From an uncultured Ellagibacter sp. (GTDB taxonomy: Bacteria > Actinomycetota > Coriobacteriia > Coriobacteriales > Eggerthellaceae), in the NCBI RefSeq assembly GCF_934617235.1, contig NZ_CAKTTZ010000034.1:1-27642 (forward strand): a stretch of DNA of 27,642 nucleotides. The letters run 5' to 3'. Below the pieces are notes generated by a model, which was not told where the DNA came from, made no database searches, and saw nothing but the letters and a program-made list of their open reading frames with translations. The position numbers and the translations under genes were made by a program. Below, one piece after another: positions 14,056-22,565 of the stretch (positions within the stretch are counted from its first letter, which is position 1; the number at the start of each line of letters is the position of its first letter).

Positions 14056-17000
14056 ATGGCGAATCCATGGCGCAAAGCGCTCTCATCATTCTTGTCTATC
14101 GTGCTCGTTGCGGGGCTTCTGCCCTGCGCGTCGTTCTACGGTTCGGCATGGGCAAGCGAAGCCGAAGGTTCGCCAGATGCTGATGCTGCCCAGGTTGCGG
14201 AAGCTTCGTCGGCCGCTGACGCCGCTCAAGCCTCCGAGTCGTCGCAGCTTGCAACTGCGGCGCAAACTGCAGATTCAACGCAACCTGCGGACTCAACGCA
14301 GCTCGCCACCGCCGCGCAATCCGCAACCGAGACGCTGCCGTTCGGTAACACTATCTCCGCGGCAGGTGAGAATCATTCAGCTGCTATCACCCAGAATGGG
14401 GAGCTTTGGACCTGGGGTCGTAACTCGGAATTTCAACTCGGATATTCGTCGAGCGATGAGAAAAACTCTTACCTGAACAAGCTTATGGACGATGTTGCAA
14501 GCGTTGCTCTCGGTACGAATTTTTCGGCTGCTGTCAAAAAAAACGGGGAGCTTTGGACGTGGGGTTGGAACTATAAGGGCGTGGTCGGCAACGAGGGCGG
14601 TACCGATGGATTCGCTCCAGCAAAGCTCATGGACGATGTCGTCAGCGTTTCGCTCGGTTATTTGCATGCCGCCGCCATCAAGCGCGACGGATCGCTTTGG
14701 ACGTGGGGCGACAATTCACATGGCGAGTTGGGCAACGGGACGACTAACGACAGCGCCAACTATGAGCCAAAAAAGATAATGGACGATGTCGTTGCTGTTT
14801 CTTTGGGCATTGGCTATTCCGCCGCGATCAAGCGCGATGGGTCGCTCTGGATGTGGGGTGACAATTCGTATGGACAGTTCGGAAACGGTACGACTGAGGG
14901 CAGCACCGTTCCCGTCAAGGTTATGGACGGCGTTTCTGCCGTGTCGCTCGGAGGGTCTCATACGGGGGTCATCATGACAGATGGGTCACTTTTGACCTGG
15001 GGATGCAATGATGATGGGCAGTTGGGGAATGGAACGACCGAGGATAGCAGCGTCCCTGTCAAGGTGATGGACGACGTAGCTTCGATATCGTTCGGCGGAC
15101 CTAACTCCTCAGCAGTCAAGAAAGACGGTACGTTGTGGGTGTGGGGTGAAGGCAGGTACAACCAAGTTGGAGCGTCTTATTGGGACCAGGTTAAGCCCGT
15201 ACAATACCTCGAAGGGGTTGTCTGCGCTTCGGTGGGCTACAACCATACTGCCGCCCTCAAGCAGGATGGCACGCTTTGGACGTGGGGCTGCAACAATTAC
15301 GGACAACTCGGCTACGTGACCATAGAACAACAGTGGACACCTTACCAAGTCATGGACAAAGTTGCCTTTTCTGCGGGTTCATCTGCCACCGACCCGTCCG
15401 AAACGATTCCCTCGGACCCCTTCACGGCAAGCGCTTGGTTTAAGGCTTCGGGGGGCGATGGTGAAGCTGCGACTGTAGTGAACTGGGACGACGCTTGGTT
15501 CAACACCTCTTCGTACACGTACAACCACGATCTTGCCACCACTGCCGCCGTGCTCGCTGCTGCGGCTTACGACGAATCGTTCGTGAAAAAGACGTTGCGG
15601 GAACAGCTTGGCTTCAACGCGTTCGATTCGGTGGAATATCACCCCGCAGGGAAAGACTACAACGGCGACTACGACCAGGTCGGCTTCTCCATCGAGACGC
15701 GCATGACCTCGAACGGCGTACCGATCATCGCCGTCATCGTGCGCGGCACGCCCGGCAACGGCGAGTGGCTCAGCAACCTCAATGTCGCCGACACGCTGCA
15801 AAATAACGATCAGGAAACGCACGAGGGCTTCAAAGCGGGGGCGCTGCAGGTGCTTCGGGCCCTGCGCAGTTACGTGTACGACAACGGCATCGACCTCGAT
15901 AAAGCGCGCGTGCTCATCGCGGGCCACAGCCGGGGCGCTGCGGTGTCGAACATCCTCGGCGCCCGTCTTGACGATGGGTTGGCGACCGACGCGGGGACGC
16001 TCTCGCCCGACAACGTCTACACTTTCACGTTCGAGTCGCCCAATGCCACGCTCGCAAGCAACCGCAGCGATGCCAAGTACGGCAACATCTTCAACATCGT
16101 GAACCCCGAGGACGTCGTCATCAAGGTGCCGCTTGGCGAATGGGGCTACGGCCGCTACGGCAGGGATCTGGCCCTGCCTTCCAGGTCGAACACGCGTAGG
16201 GGCGACTACAAGGCGCAGCTGGCAAAGATGAACACGTATTTCGAGCGCTTCAGCGATGGGGAAAAGTACCGAGGCTACCTCACCGGCTCCGTTACCGCTT
16301 CGTCGATTTCGACGGAGATGGCGATGCTCGCTCGATCGACCTGGTGGTACTACCATAACCGTCTGACTGGGGTAACGCCGCATGAGGTGTTCACGAGCCT
16401 CGTGAAGGCGGCCATCATGGGTTCTGCCGACAACGGCGACTACGCCATTTTGTACGCAGCGATGATGATTCCTCAGTACAAGCTCTTGTTCACGGCTATT
16501 TTCGGCACGGGGGCGCTCAACGGGGCGTTCATCACGGGCAAGGGCGTGGTGCACGGGCATACGCAGGAAACCTACGTGGCGTGGATGAAAAGCGAAGAGG
16601 CGGAGCTTGGCGAGTTCCCCGAGATATTCGCCCGCATGAACTACCGTTTGCTGCTCGTTGCCTGCCCGGTCGACGTTAAGGCTTACGACGCCGAGGGCAA
16701 TCTCGTCGCATCGATTTCCAATGATGAGATGGACGAGACCCTGATAGAAGAGGGTCTTCCCGCTGCAGTGACGTCCGACGGGGTCAAGATGATCGACATT
16801 CCCGCTGGTGAGGGCTACCGCGTCGAGGTCACTGCGACCGACGGCGGCGAGATGGACGTGACCCTCGAGGAACGCGATGTCCTAAGTAGCGATCCTGTCA
16901 GCGTGAAGAGCTATCAGGGGGTCGCTATCGAGGAAGGCGATGCGTTCTCGCTCGACGTGTCCTCCCAGGATGCCCCCGTCGATTGCGTGCTCGTGGACGA

Positions 17001-17895
17001 CTCGACTGGGGAGGAGGCCAAGGCTTCCTCCGTCGCGTCGGGCTCGGATTTGGAAGAAGCGACGGTGTCCGTTTCCGCTGAAGGAGGGGGCGACGTTTGG
17101 GGCGGCGGCACGGTAGTCGCTGGCGGCAAAATCGCAATCCACGCTCGCGCATCGGAAGGCAGCGTGTTCATCGGATGGCAGCGCGAGGGCGCGTCGGGCG
17201 AGCGGGAAGCGGTCGCCGGCGGCGCCGATATCGAGGTGCGCGCGTCCGAAGACGTGACGTACGTCGCTCAGTTCGCGAGCATTTCGTCTGAGTTCCCCGA
17301 CGTCGACTATGCCGAGTGGTACGCCGAGGGAGTGTCGTTCTGCTCCGCAAAGGGCCTTATCACCGGCTATGCGGAAGGTCCCGACGCCGGCTTGTTCGGT
17401 GTGGGCAGGCCCCTCACGCGCGCGCAGTTCGCCATGATCCTCTGGCGCGCGGCCGACCCCGAGGCTGCCGCAGCGTGCAAGCCTGCCGACACGCCCAACA
17501 CCACAGGCATGGACGATGTCGAGTCCTTTACGTGGTACACCGGCGCTGCTAACTGGGCTGTTGCCAACCAGGTGATCAATGGCTTCGACAACCGCGACGG
17601 CACGTTCAGCTTCAAGCCCGATGAGCCGGTGACCGCCGAGCAAGTTGCCAAGATCTTCTGCAACTATGCGAATGGGGGCCAGGCAGGCGATTCGGCGGCC
17701 TTGGGCGACTTGACCGATAGCGATGCCATATCCAATTGGGCAGTGGGTTCGGTTGCCTGGGCTAAGGAATCCGGTCTTGTCAGTGGCTACGACAACCACG
17801 ATGGGACCTACACGTTCGCGCCCGCCGAGAGCACCTCTCGCGAGCGCGCCGCGACCCTGATCATGAAGGCGTATCGACAGGGGATTTTGAAGTAG
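14056..17895 (+). CDS. Secreted RCC1-repeat / lipase-like / SLH-anchored surface protein
   Basis: This 1279-residue exported protein starts at the ATG behind GGAGG (14045-14049), which gives a classical signal peptide (KALSSFLSIVLVAGLLPCAS, cleavage near AWA-SE). Residues 35-92 are an Ala/Ser/Thr/Gln linker. Residues about 93-440 hold seven RCC1 repeats, each with a G-x-L-(W)-x-WG core, enough for a complete seven-bladed propeller. Residues about 455-850 form a class-3-lipase-like alpha/beta hydrolase: GHSRG with Ser625, NPEDVV with Asp686 and GHTQETYVAWM with His835 make a plausible triad. After a beta-rich module (VFIGW, TYVAQF), residues 1078-1279 are three SLH repeats that hold it to the cell wall. 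Substrate and binding partner are unknown. The gene seems monocistronic. Confidence 0.9.
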   Translation: MANPWRKALSSFLSIVLVAGLLPCASFYGSAWASEAEGSPDADAAQVAEASSAADAAQASESSQLATAAQTADSTQPADSTQLATAAQSATETLPFGNTISAAGENHSAAITQNGELWTWGRNSEFQLGYSSSDEKNSYLNKLMDDVASVALGTNFSAAVKKNGELWTWGWNYKGVVGNEGGTDGFAPAKLMDDVVSVSLGYLHAAAIKRDGSLWTWGDNSHGELGNGTTNDSANYEPKKIMDDVVAVSLGIGYSAAIKRDGSLWMWGDNSYGQFGNGTTEGSTVPVKVMDGVSAVSLGGSHTGVIMTDGSLLTWGCNDDGQLGNGTTEDSSVPVKVMDDVASISFGGPNSSAVKKDGTLWVWGEGRYNQVGASYWDQVKPVQYLEGVVCASVGYNHTAALKQDGTLWTWGCNNYGQLGYVTIEQQWTPYQVMDKVAFSAGSSATDPSETIPSDPFTASAWFKASGGDGEAATVVNWDDAWFNTSSYTYNHDLATTAAVLAAAAYDESFVKKTLREQLGFNAFDSVEYHPAGKDYNGDYDQVGFSIETRMTSNGVPIIAVIVRGTPGNGEWLSNLNVADTLQNNDQETHEGFKAGALQVLRALRSYVYDNGIDLDKARVLIAGHSRGAAVSNILGARLDDGLATDAGTLSPDNVYTFTFESPNATLASNRSDAKYGNIFNIVNPEDVVIKVPLGEWGYGRYGRDLALPSRSNTRRGDYKAQLAKMNTYFERFSDGEKYRGYLTGSVTASSISTEMAMLARSTWWYYHNRLTGVTPHEVFTSLVKAAIMGSADNGDYAILYAAMMIPQYKLLFTAIFGTGALNGAFITGKGVVHGHTQETYVAWMKSEEAELGEFPEIFARMNYRLLLVACPVDVKAYDAEGNLVASISNDEMDETLIEEGLPAAVTSDGVKMIDIPAGEGYRVEVTATDGGEMDVTLEERDVLSSDPVSVKSYQGVAIEEGDAFSLDVSSQDAPVDCVLVDDSTGEEAKASSVASGSDLEEATVSVSAEGGGDVWGGGTVVAGGKIAIHARASEGSVFIGWQREGASGEREAVAGGADIEVRASEDVTYVAQFASISSEFPDVDYAEWYAEGVSFCSAKGLITGYAEGPDAGLFGVGRPLTRAQFAMILWRAADPEAAAACKPADTPNTTGMDDVESFTWYTGAANWAVANQVINGFDNRDGTFSFKPDEPVTAEQVAKIFCNYANGGQAGDSAALGDLTDSDAISNWAVGSVAWAKESGLVSGYDNHDGTYTFAPAESTSRERAATLIMKAYRQGILK

Positions 17896-17903
17896 TGCGA
17901 AGT

Positions 17904-17941
17904 CGACGCCTGCGCTTGTGCTCGGATCGGCGCAGGCGTCG
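17904..17941 (+). terminator. 12-bp perfect stem after the SLH protein gene
   Basis: CGACGCCTGCGC (17904-17915) pairs with GCGCAGGCGTCG (17930-17941) across a 14-base loop. A second GC-rich stem, GCGCCGG (17960-17966) with CCGGCGC (17987-17993), follows. Neither has a T tail, so they may be Rho-assisted or processing structures. Confidence 0.6.
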
Positions 17942-18093
17942 CGCCATGACTGCCGCTCGGCGCCGGTGCCTGTTTTAGGGCGGGCGCCGGCGCTCTGGAT
18001 TCTCGTGCCCGCAAGCGCAACGCCTCGCTTTCCCGTCTGCGCACTTTTCGCGCAGGGGAGGGAGGTTCGCGCTTTGCGGGCTTTCCCTTGCGC

Positions 18094-18107
18094 TACACTT
18101 ATGACCC
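18094..18107 (+). promoter_or_regulatory. -10 element TACACT directly before the M50 protease start
   Basis: TACACT at 18094-18099 ends eight bases before the ATG at 18108. Normal spacing would put the transcript start at about 18106-18108, giving a leaderless mRNA. In agreement, no Shine-Dalgarno is visible upstream of this ATG. No good -35 is seen. Confidence 0.45.
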
Positions 18108-18791
18108 ATGTCGTCACAATATCTTGTCTACATAGTCTGCTCGGTCCTGAGCTTCGTGCCCGCCATCGTCTTTCACGAGGTGGCGCACGGGTTTGCCGCA
18201 TACAAGCTTGGGGATCCCACGGCAAAGCGCGCGGGGCGTCTGTCGCTTAACCCGCTCAAGCACGTCGACCCGTTCGGCACGGTCATCCTGCCTCTGTGCA
18301 TGCTCGCGATGAACGGTCCCGTGTTCGGCTATGCGAAGCCGGTGCCTTACAACCCGTCTTACTTTAAGAATCCCAAAACAGGCGACGTCATCGTCGGCCT
18401 TGCCGGACCTGCAGCGAACCTTGCGATGGCCGCCCTTGCCGGCGCTGTGGCCTGGGCTCTCTACGGTCAGGCTCCTGCGCTCGTCGCGCAAAGCGAGGCG
18501 TTCGCGTACTTCTATCTCATGTTCCTGCCCATGTTCGCCCTCATCAATCTCTACCTGCTCTTTTTCAACCTGCTGCCGGTCCCGCCGCTCGACGGCTCGT
18601 CGGTGCTCGCGCTTTTCATCCCGAAAAAGCACATGCACAAGTACTACCGCGTGCAGCAGTACGCGATGCCCGTGTTCATGATCGTCCTTATCATTCTTCC
18701 CTACGTTTTGCACGTGAACCCCGTCGGCGTTTATCTCGACGTTACGGCGGGCAATGTGGCCAATCTGCTGTTCCCGTTCAAGGTCTCCTAG
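18108..18791 (+). CDS. Site-2 protease family (M50) membrane metalloprotease
   Basis: This 227-residue polytopic membrane protein is of the compact M50/rhomboid-unrelated site-2 protease type. The zinc motif HEVAH (His23, Glu24, His27) lies in the first helix, and NLLPVPPLDGS supplies the third ligand (Asp162). Four to five further hydrophobic segments follow. It cleaves transmembrane substrates within the bilayer; the substrate is not predictable. There is no PDZ domain, unlike RseP. It opens the housekeeping run and its stop is 15 bases before scpA. The same gene order (M50, scpA, scpB, pseudouridine synthase) is common in Gram-positive bacteria. Confidence 0.93.
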   Translation: MSSQYLVYIVCSVLSFVPAIVFHEVAHGFAAYKLGDPTAKRAGRLSLNPLKHVDPFGTVILPLCMLAMNGPVFGYAKPVPYNPSYFKNPKTGDVIVGLAGPAANLAMAALAGAVAWALYGQAPALVAQSEAFAYFYLMFLPMFALINLYLLFFNLLPVPPLDGSSVLALFIPKKHMHKYYRVQQYAMPVFMIVLIILPYVLHVNPVGVYLDVTAGNVANLLFPFKVS

Positions 18792-18799
18792 GGGGGGGG
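18792..18799 (+). promoter_or_regulatory. Eight-G homopolymer serving as the scpA ribosome site
   Basis: Eight G follow the M50 stop codon and end seven bases before the scpA GTG. G-U wobble allows pairing with the CCUCC anti-Shine-Dalgarno. No other ribosome site is present. The tract is prone to length change by slippage. Confidence 0.55.
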
Positions 18800-18806
18800 C
18801 GAAGCT

Positions 18807-19601
18807 GTGTCGTACAAAGTTCGCACCGCAAGCTTCGAGGGCCCGTTCGACCTTCTGCTGTACCTGGTGAGCAGGCAGAAAGTCGATATCGGTGCCATCT
18901 CGATCACCGAGATCGCCGACCAGTACCTCGCCGAGGTAACGCGCATGAAAAACCTCGACCTCGACGTGGCAAGCGACTTTCTGCTCGTGGCGTCGACGCT
19001 GCTCGAAATCAAGGCGCAAAGCCTCATCCCGCAGGACACGCCCGAAATCGACGACGACATAGCGGAGCTTTCGCCTAGCGAGGCGCGCGATATCCTGGTC
19101 GAGCGCCTGCTTGCCTACAAGCAGTACAAGAACGCGGGCGCCGCCCTCCATGCGCGGTTCATCTCAGAAGGCCGCATGCATACGCGTCCGTTCGGGCCCG
19201 ATGCGTGTTTTCTGAACCTCATGCCGGACTACCTAAAAGACGTCACGCTCGATAGCCTTGCGCTCACCTGCGCCCGTGCGCTGGCCCGACGCGATGTTTT
19301 CCTATTGGAAAGCGAGCATATCGCCGCAAAGCCCATTCCCGTCGAGACGCACGTGCGGGCCATCCACCAGCGCATCGTCAACCGCGGGCATCTGCGGTTT
19401 TCCGACTTGGTCGACGAGCGTACGCCGACGCCGGTCGTTGTCGTGACGTTCCTCGCGGTGCTCGAGCTCTACAAGCGCTCCATGGTGAAGATCAACCAAG
19501 ACGAGCTGTTCGGCGATATCTCGATCGACTACATCGAAGGGTCGGGCGAGCTTGACCTGACGGGCGAAGACGCGCTCACGTCGGTGGGCGAGGAGGAGTA
19601 A
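18807..19601 (+). CDS. scpA: Segregation and condensation protein A
   Basis: ScpA is the kleisin subunit of the SMC-ScpAB condensin complex, which organises and separates the chromosome. The 264 residues carry the family N-terminus (FEGPFDLLLYLVSRQKVDI) that contacts the SMC neck, the helix FLLVASTLLEIKAQSLIP, a variable middle, and a C-terminal winged helix (FSDLVDERTPTPVVVVTFLA) that contacts the SMC head. The start is GTG behind the poly-G tract. It is followed by scpB after two bases. Confidence 0.96.
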   Translation: MSYKVRTASFEGPFDLLLYLVSRQKVDIGAISITEIADQYLAEVTRMKNLDLDVASDFLLVASTLLEIKAQSLIPQDTPEIDDDIAELSPSEARDILVERLLAYKQYKNAGAALHARFISEGRMHTRPFGPDACFLNLMPDYLKDVTLDSLALTCARALARRDVFLLESEHIAAKPIPVETHVRAIHQRIVNRGHLRFSDLVDERTPTPVVVVTFLAVLELYKRSMVKINQDELFGDISIDYIEGSGELDLTGEDALTSVGEEE

Positions 19602-19603
19602 CC

Positions 19604-20506
19604 ATGTTCGAAGGTTTGCAGAAAGACCAGCTCGCAGGCGCAATCGAGGCAATGCTGTTCGTGACCGACGAGCCGGTGGGCACCATCGCACTCGCCGATA
19701 TGCTCGAAGTCGACCCCGCCGACGTCGAGGGCGCCCTCGTGGGGCTTCGCGATAAGCTCGAGGCCGAAAACCGCGGCATCCAGCTGCGCGAGGTGGCGGG
19801 CGGTTGGCGGCTGTACACGCATCCCGCCTACCACGAGCTCATCGAGAAGTACGTCCTTTCCTGGGACACCCGCAAGCTCTCCCAGGCCGCCATGGAGACG
19901 CTCGCGATTGTGGCATATTCCCAGCCCACGACGCGCGCCCAGGTGGCGAGCGTGCGCGGCGTGAACTCCGACAGCTCGATCAACTCCCTGGTGGAAAAAG
20001 GCCTCGTGCGCGAAGCGGGGGTTGCGGATACTCCAGGGAACCCGACGCTTTACGCCACGACGCGCGCGTTTTTGGAGAAGTTCGGCCTTCGCTCCACCGC
20101 CGATCTGCCCGACCTTTCCGAGTTCGCGCCTGACGATTCCACGCGCACGCTTATTCGCGAGCGGCTTTCCGCAGCTCACGAAGCAAGCGGCACCGCGCTC
20201 AAACGCGACGAGGGCGATGTGCTCGACCGCATCGCCTACGATGACGACGAGGGCGAAATGAGCGGGGCTGTCGCGGGCGAGGCGCTTGTGGGGCATACGG
20301 CACCTGAGTCGCTGTTCTCGCAGGATCAGGCTTATCGCTCAACTAACCAGCGCGATGAAGCGGATGAAGACGGCGGCGCGGATGACTATTCCCATGCCGA
20401 AGACGACTCTGCCCAGGAAATGCTCCGTCAGGCCATGGCCCAGGGTTTCGGCGTGGTCGACAAGATCGACTTCGACGAGCTTACGTTCGAAACGGATGAC
20501 GAGTAG
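19604..20506 (+). CDS. scpB: Segregation and condensation protein B, with a long acidic tail
   Basis: ScpB dimerises and binds the ScpA kleisin in the condensin complex. Residues 1-185 hold the two winged helices; SQAAMETLAIVAYSQPTTRAQVASVRGVNSDSSINSLVEKGLV is diagnostic and is visible from about residue 90. The protein is 300 residues, roughly 100 more than usual. The extra C-terminus (about 200-300) is rich in Asp, Glu, Ser and Gln and looks disordered. The GGAGGAG ribosome site lies within the end of scpA, so the pair is translationally coupled. Confidence 0.95.
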   Translation: MFEGLQKDQLAGAIEAMLFVTDEPVGTIALADMLEVDPADVEGALVGLRDKLEAENRGIQLREVAGGWRLYTHPAYHELIEKYVLSWDTRKLSQAAMETLAIVAYSQPTTRAQVASVRGVNSDSSINSLVEKGLVREAGVADTPGNPTLYATTRAFLEKFGLRSTADLPDLSEFAPDDSTRTLIRERLSAAHEASGTALKRDEGDVLDRIAYDDDEGEMSGAVAGEALVGHTAPESLFSQDQAYRSTNQRDEADEDGGADDYSHAEDDSAQEMLRQAMAQGFGVVDKIDFDELTFETDDE

Positions 20507-20508
20507 CC

Positions 20509-21327
20509 ATGATGCGCCTTCAGAAGTTTTTAGCTCGCGCGGGTGTTGCGTCGCGGCGCCATGCGGAGGAGCTTATCGTCGCTGGACGCGTCACGGTGAA
20601 CGGACAGCCTGCTGAACTGGGATGTTCCGTCGATCCCGACGCTGATGAAATTCGCGTTGATGGAGGGTCGCCCGTGCGTCTTGCCGAGGGCGAGGTCACG
20701 ATCATGCTCCACAAGCCCGCCGGTTACGTCACCACGATGGATGACCCCCAAGGTCGCGCCACGGTGGCCGACCTCGTTCCCGCCGATCGGTTTCTGGGGC
20801 TCTTTCCCGTGGGGCGCCTCGATCGCGACACGACGGGCCTCCTTCTCTTCACGACCGACGGCGAGCTGGGAAATGCTCTTCTGCATCCGCGTCGCCACGT
20901 GGAGAAACGCTACCTCGCATTGGTGGAAGGGACGCCGGATACGCAGGCGCTTTCGAGGCTGCGTGGCGGCGTGCGCCTTTCCGACGGCATGACGCTTCCA
21001 GCGCGTGCGGAGCTTTTGCGCGGCAGCGCGGCGCGTGAGGCGGCGCTTGCAATCGGCACTGGCAAGGGGGCGGGCGGCATCGACGCTTCGCACACGGGAA
21101 AGCGCGCCCGTGCAGTCCGCGAGAAGACGGGAAGCTATGTGCTCGTCGGTTTGCGCGAGGGCCGCAAGCGGGAGGTTCGCCGCATGCTCGAAGCGGTGGG
21201 TCATCCCGTCATCGCGCTTCACCGTTCCTCGTTTGGACCCCTTGAGCTGGGAGATCTTCCCCGTGGCTCATGGCGTGAGCTCACAGATGTGGAAGTGGGC
21301 GAACTTAAGGCCGCAACCTGCTCGTAA
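20509..21327 (+). CDS. rluB: RluB/RsuA-family rRNA pseudouridine synthase
   Basis: This enzyme isomerises a specific uridine in rRNA to pseudouridine, probably in 23S rRNA as for RluB. The 272 residues comprise an S4 RNA-binding domain (1-60; RLQKFLARAGVASRRHAEEL) and a catalytic domain with GRLDRDTTGLLLFT, in which Asp105 is the nucleophile. RKREVRRMLEAVGHPV is the conserved C-terminal helix. A charged insert of about 30 residues near 175-205 (GTGKGAGGIDASHTGKRAR) is unusual. The start is two bases after the scpB stop; an ATG three bases on is equally possible. RluB versus another RsuA-type member is not certain. Confidence 0.9.
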   Translation: MMRLQKFLARAGVASRRHAEELIVAGRVTVNGQPAELGCSVDPDADEIRVDGGSPVRLAEGEVTIMLHKPAGYVTTMDDPQGRATVADLVPADRFLGLFPVGRLDRDTTGLLLFTTDGELGNALLHPRRHVEKRYLALVEGTPDTQALSRLRGGVRLSDGMTLPARAELLRGSAAREAALAIGTGKGAGGIDASHTGKRARAVREKTGSYVLVGLREGRKREVRRMLEAVGHPVIALHRSSFGPLELGDLPRGSWRELTDVEVGELKAATCS

Positions 21328-21392
21328 CTGCTAAACTAACGGACTGCTGCTCGGGCGATAAGGATCCGGGCACGCGAGGAAAAGGTATACGC

Positions 21393-22565
21393 ATGTCTGA
21401 AGATACAACAAGCAAGGCTCCTCATGGGTTCGACCATATTGTGGTGGTTGGCCTGGGGCTTATCGGTGCATCGCTTGCCGCCGCCATCTCGAAGTCGGAC
21501 CCCGACATCGAGGTATTCGGTGTCGACGTCGATTCGAGAACCTGCGGCGAGGCCATCTCGCGTGGGTGGGTCTCAAACGCCTGCACTCCCGAAAGCGAGG
21601 CGCTCTCCGATTTCGTGAAGGACCGCGCTGACCTCGTCGTTTTGGCGACGCCCGTTGCGGCAGTCGACGATTACCTGCGCCTTCTTGGCGATTGGGATTA
21701 TCAAGGCGTGATCACCGACACGCTTTCCACGAAAGCCCATATCCTTGCGGCGACGAAAGAGATTCTGCCATATCGTCGCAACTACGTGCCGGGGCATCCT
21801 ATGGCGGGCTCGGAAAAGAACGGCATCGACGGCGCGCGTCCCGACCTTTTCGAGGGTGCTAACTGGATTCTTTGCCCCGACGTGGATACGCCGCCGGAGC
21901 ATTTCCAGCGCTTGCACGAGCTCATTACGAGCTTGAGTGCGCGCGTGGTTGCCATAGCGCCTGATGAGCATGATGACTCTATCGCCGTGGTAAGCCATGT
22001 TCCGCATATCATCGCGGCTTCGCTCATGCAGCTTGCAAGCCGTCACGCCGACGAGCAGCAGTCGCTCATGCGTCTTGCTGCAGGTGGTTTCAAGGATTCC
22101 ACACGCATTGCGGCGGGTTCGTCGAAGCTGTGGTGCGGCATCGCGTTCGACAACGCCTGCGCGCTTACGGGCGGTTTACGCGAGATGCAGTCGATTATCG
22201 GCGATTTCGCAGACGCGATCGACGCGCACGACCGCGAGGCGACGACGCGTCTTCTCGAGGAAGCGGCGCAGGCCCGACGCGCGCTGCCCGCAGCTTGGGT
22301 TCCCTCGACCGATAAGCTTCTCGAGGTTCGCATTCCCATGTCCGATCGAAAGGGTGTGGTCGCGGAAGTCACCACGATTGCGAGCTCCGCGGGCTGCAAT
22401 ATTCAATCGATCGAGATCGACCACATTACCGAAGATCGCGCCGTGCTTTCGCTCGTTTTGACCGACGAGGGCGATGTTGGAAAGCTGTCTGCCCAGCTTA
22501 TCGGCGCGGGCTTCTCGGTGTCGTTCAATCCGCTCGCCCCGAAGGAGCATGTCCATGTCGACTAA
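21393..22565 (+). CDS. tyrA: Prephenate dehydrogenase with ACT domain
   Basis: The enzyme oxidises and decarboxylates prephenate to 4-hydroxyphenylpyruvate with NAD(P), committing carbon to tyrosine. The 390 residues start with a Rossmann motif (VVVGLGLIGAS, Gly20/22/25). His135 in PGHPMAGSEKNG is the conserved active-site region, and the helical dimerisation domain includes DEHDDSIAVVSHVPHIIAAS. Residues 308-380 form an ACT domain (LEVRIPMSDRKGVVAEVTTI), which usually senses tyrosine. GAGGAAAAGG precedes the ATG. The end overlaps aroA by 11 bases, so the two are co-translated. Confidence 0.95.
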   Translation: MSEDTTSKAPHGFDHIVVVGLGLIGASLAAAISKSDPDIEVFGVDVDSRTCGEAISRGWVSNACTPESEALSDFVKDRADLVVLATPVAAVDDYLRLLGDWDYQGVITDTLSTKAHILAATKEILPYRRNYVPGHPMAGSEKNGIDGARPDLFEGANWILCPDVDTPPEHFQRLHELITSLSARVVAIAPDEHDDSIAVVSHVPHIIAASLMQLASRHADEQQSLMRLAAGGFKDSTRIAAGSSKLWCGIAFDNACALTGGLREMQSIIGDFADAIDAHDREATTRLLEEAAQARRALPAAWVPSTDKLLEVRIPMSDRKGVVAEVTTIASSAGCNIQSIEIDHITEDRAVLSLVLTDEGDVGKLSAQLIGAGFSVSFNPLAPKEHVHVD

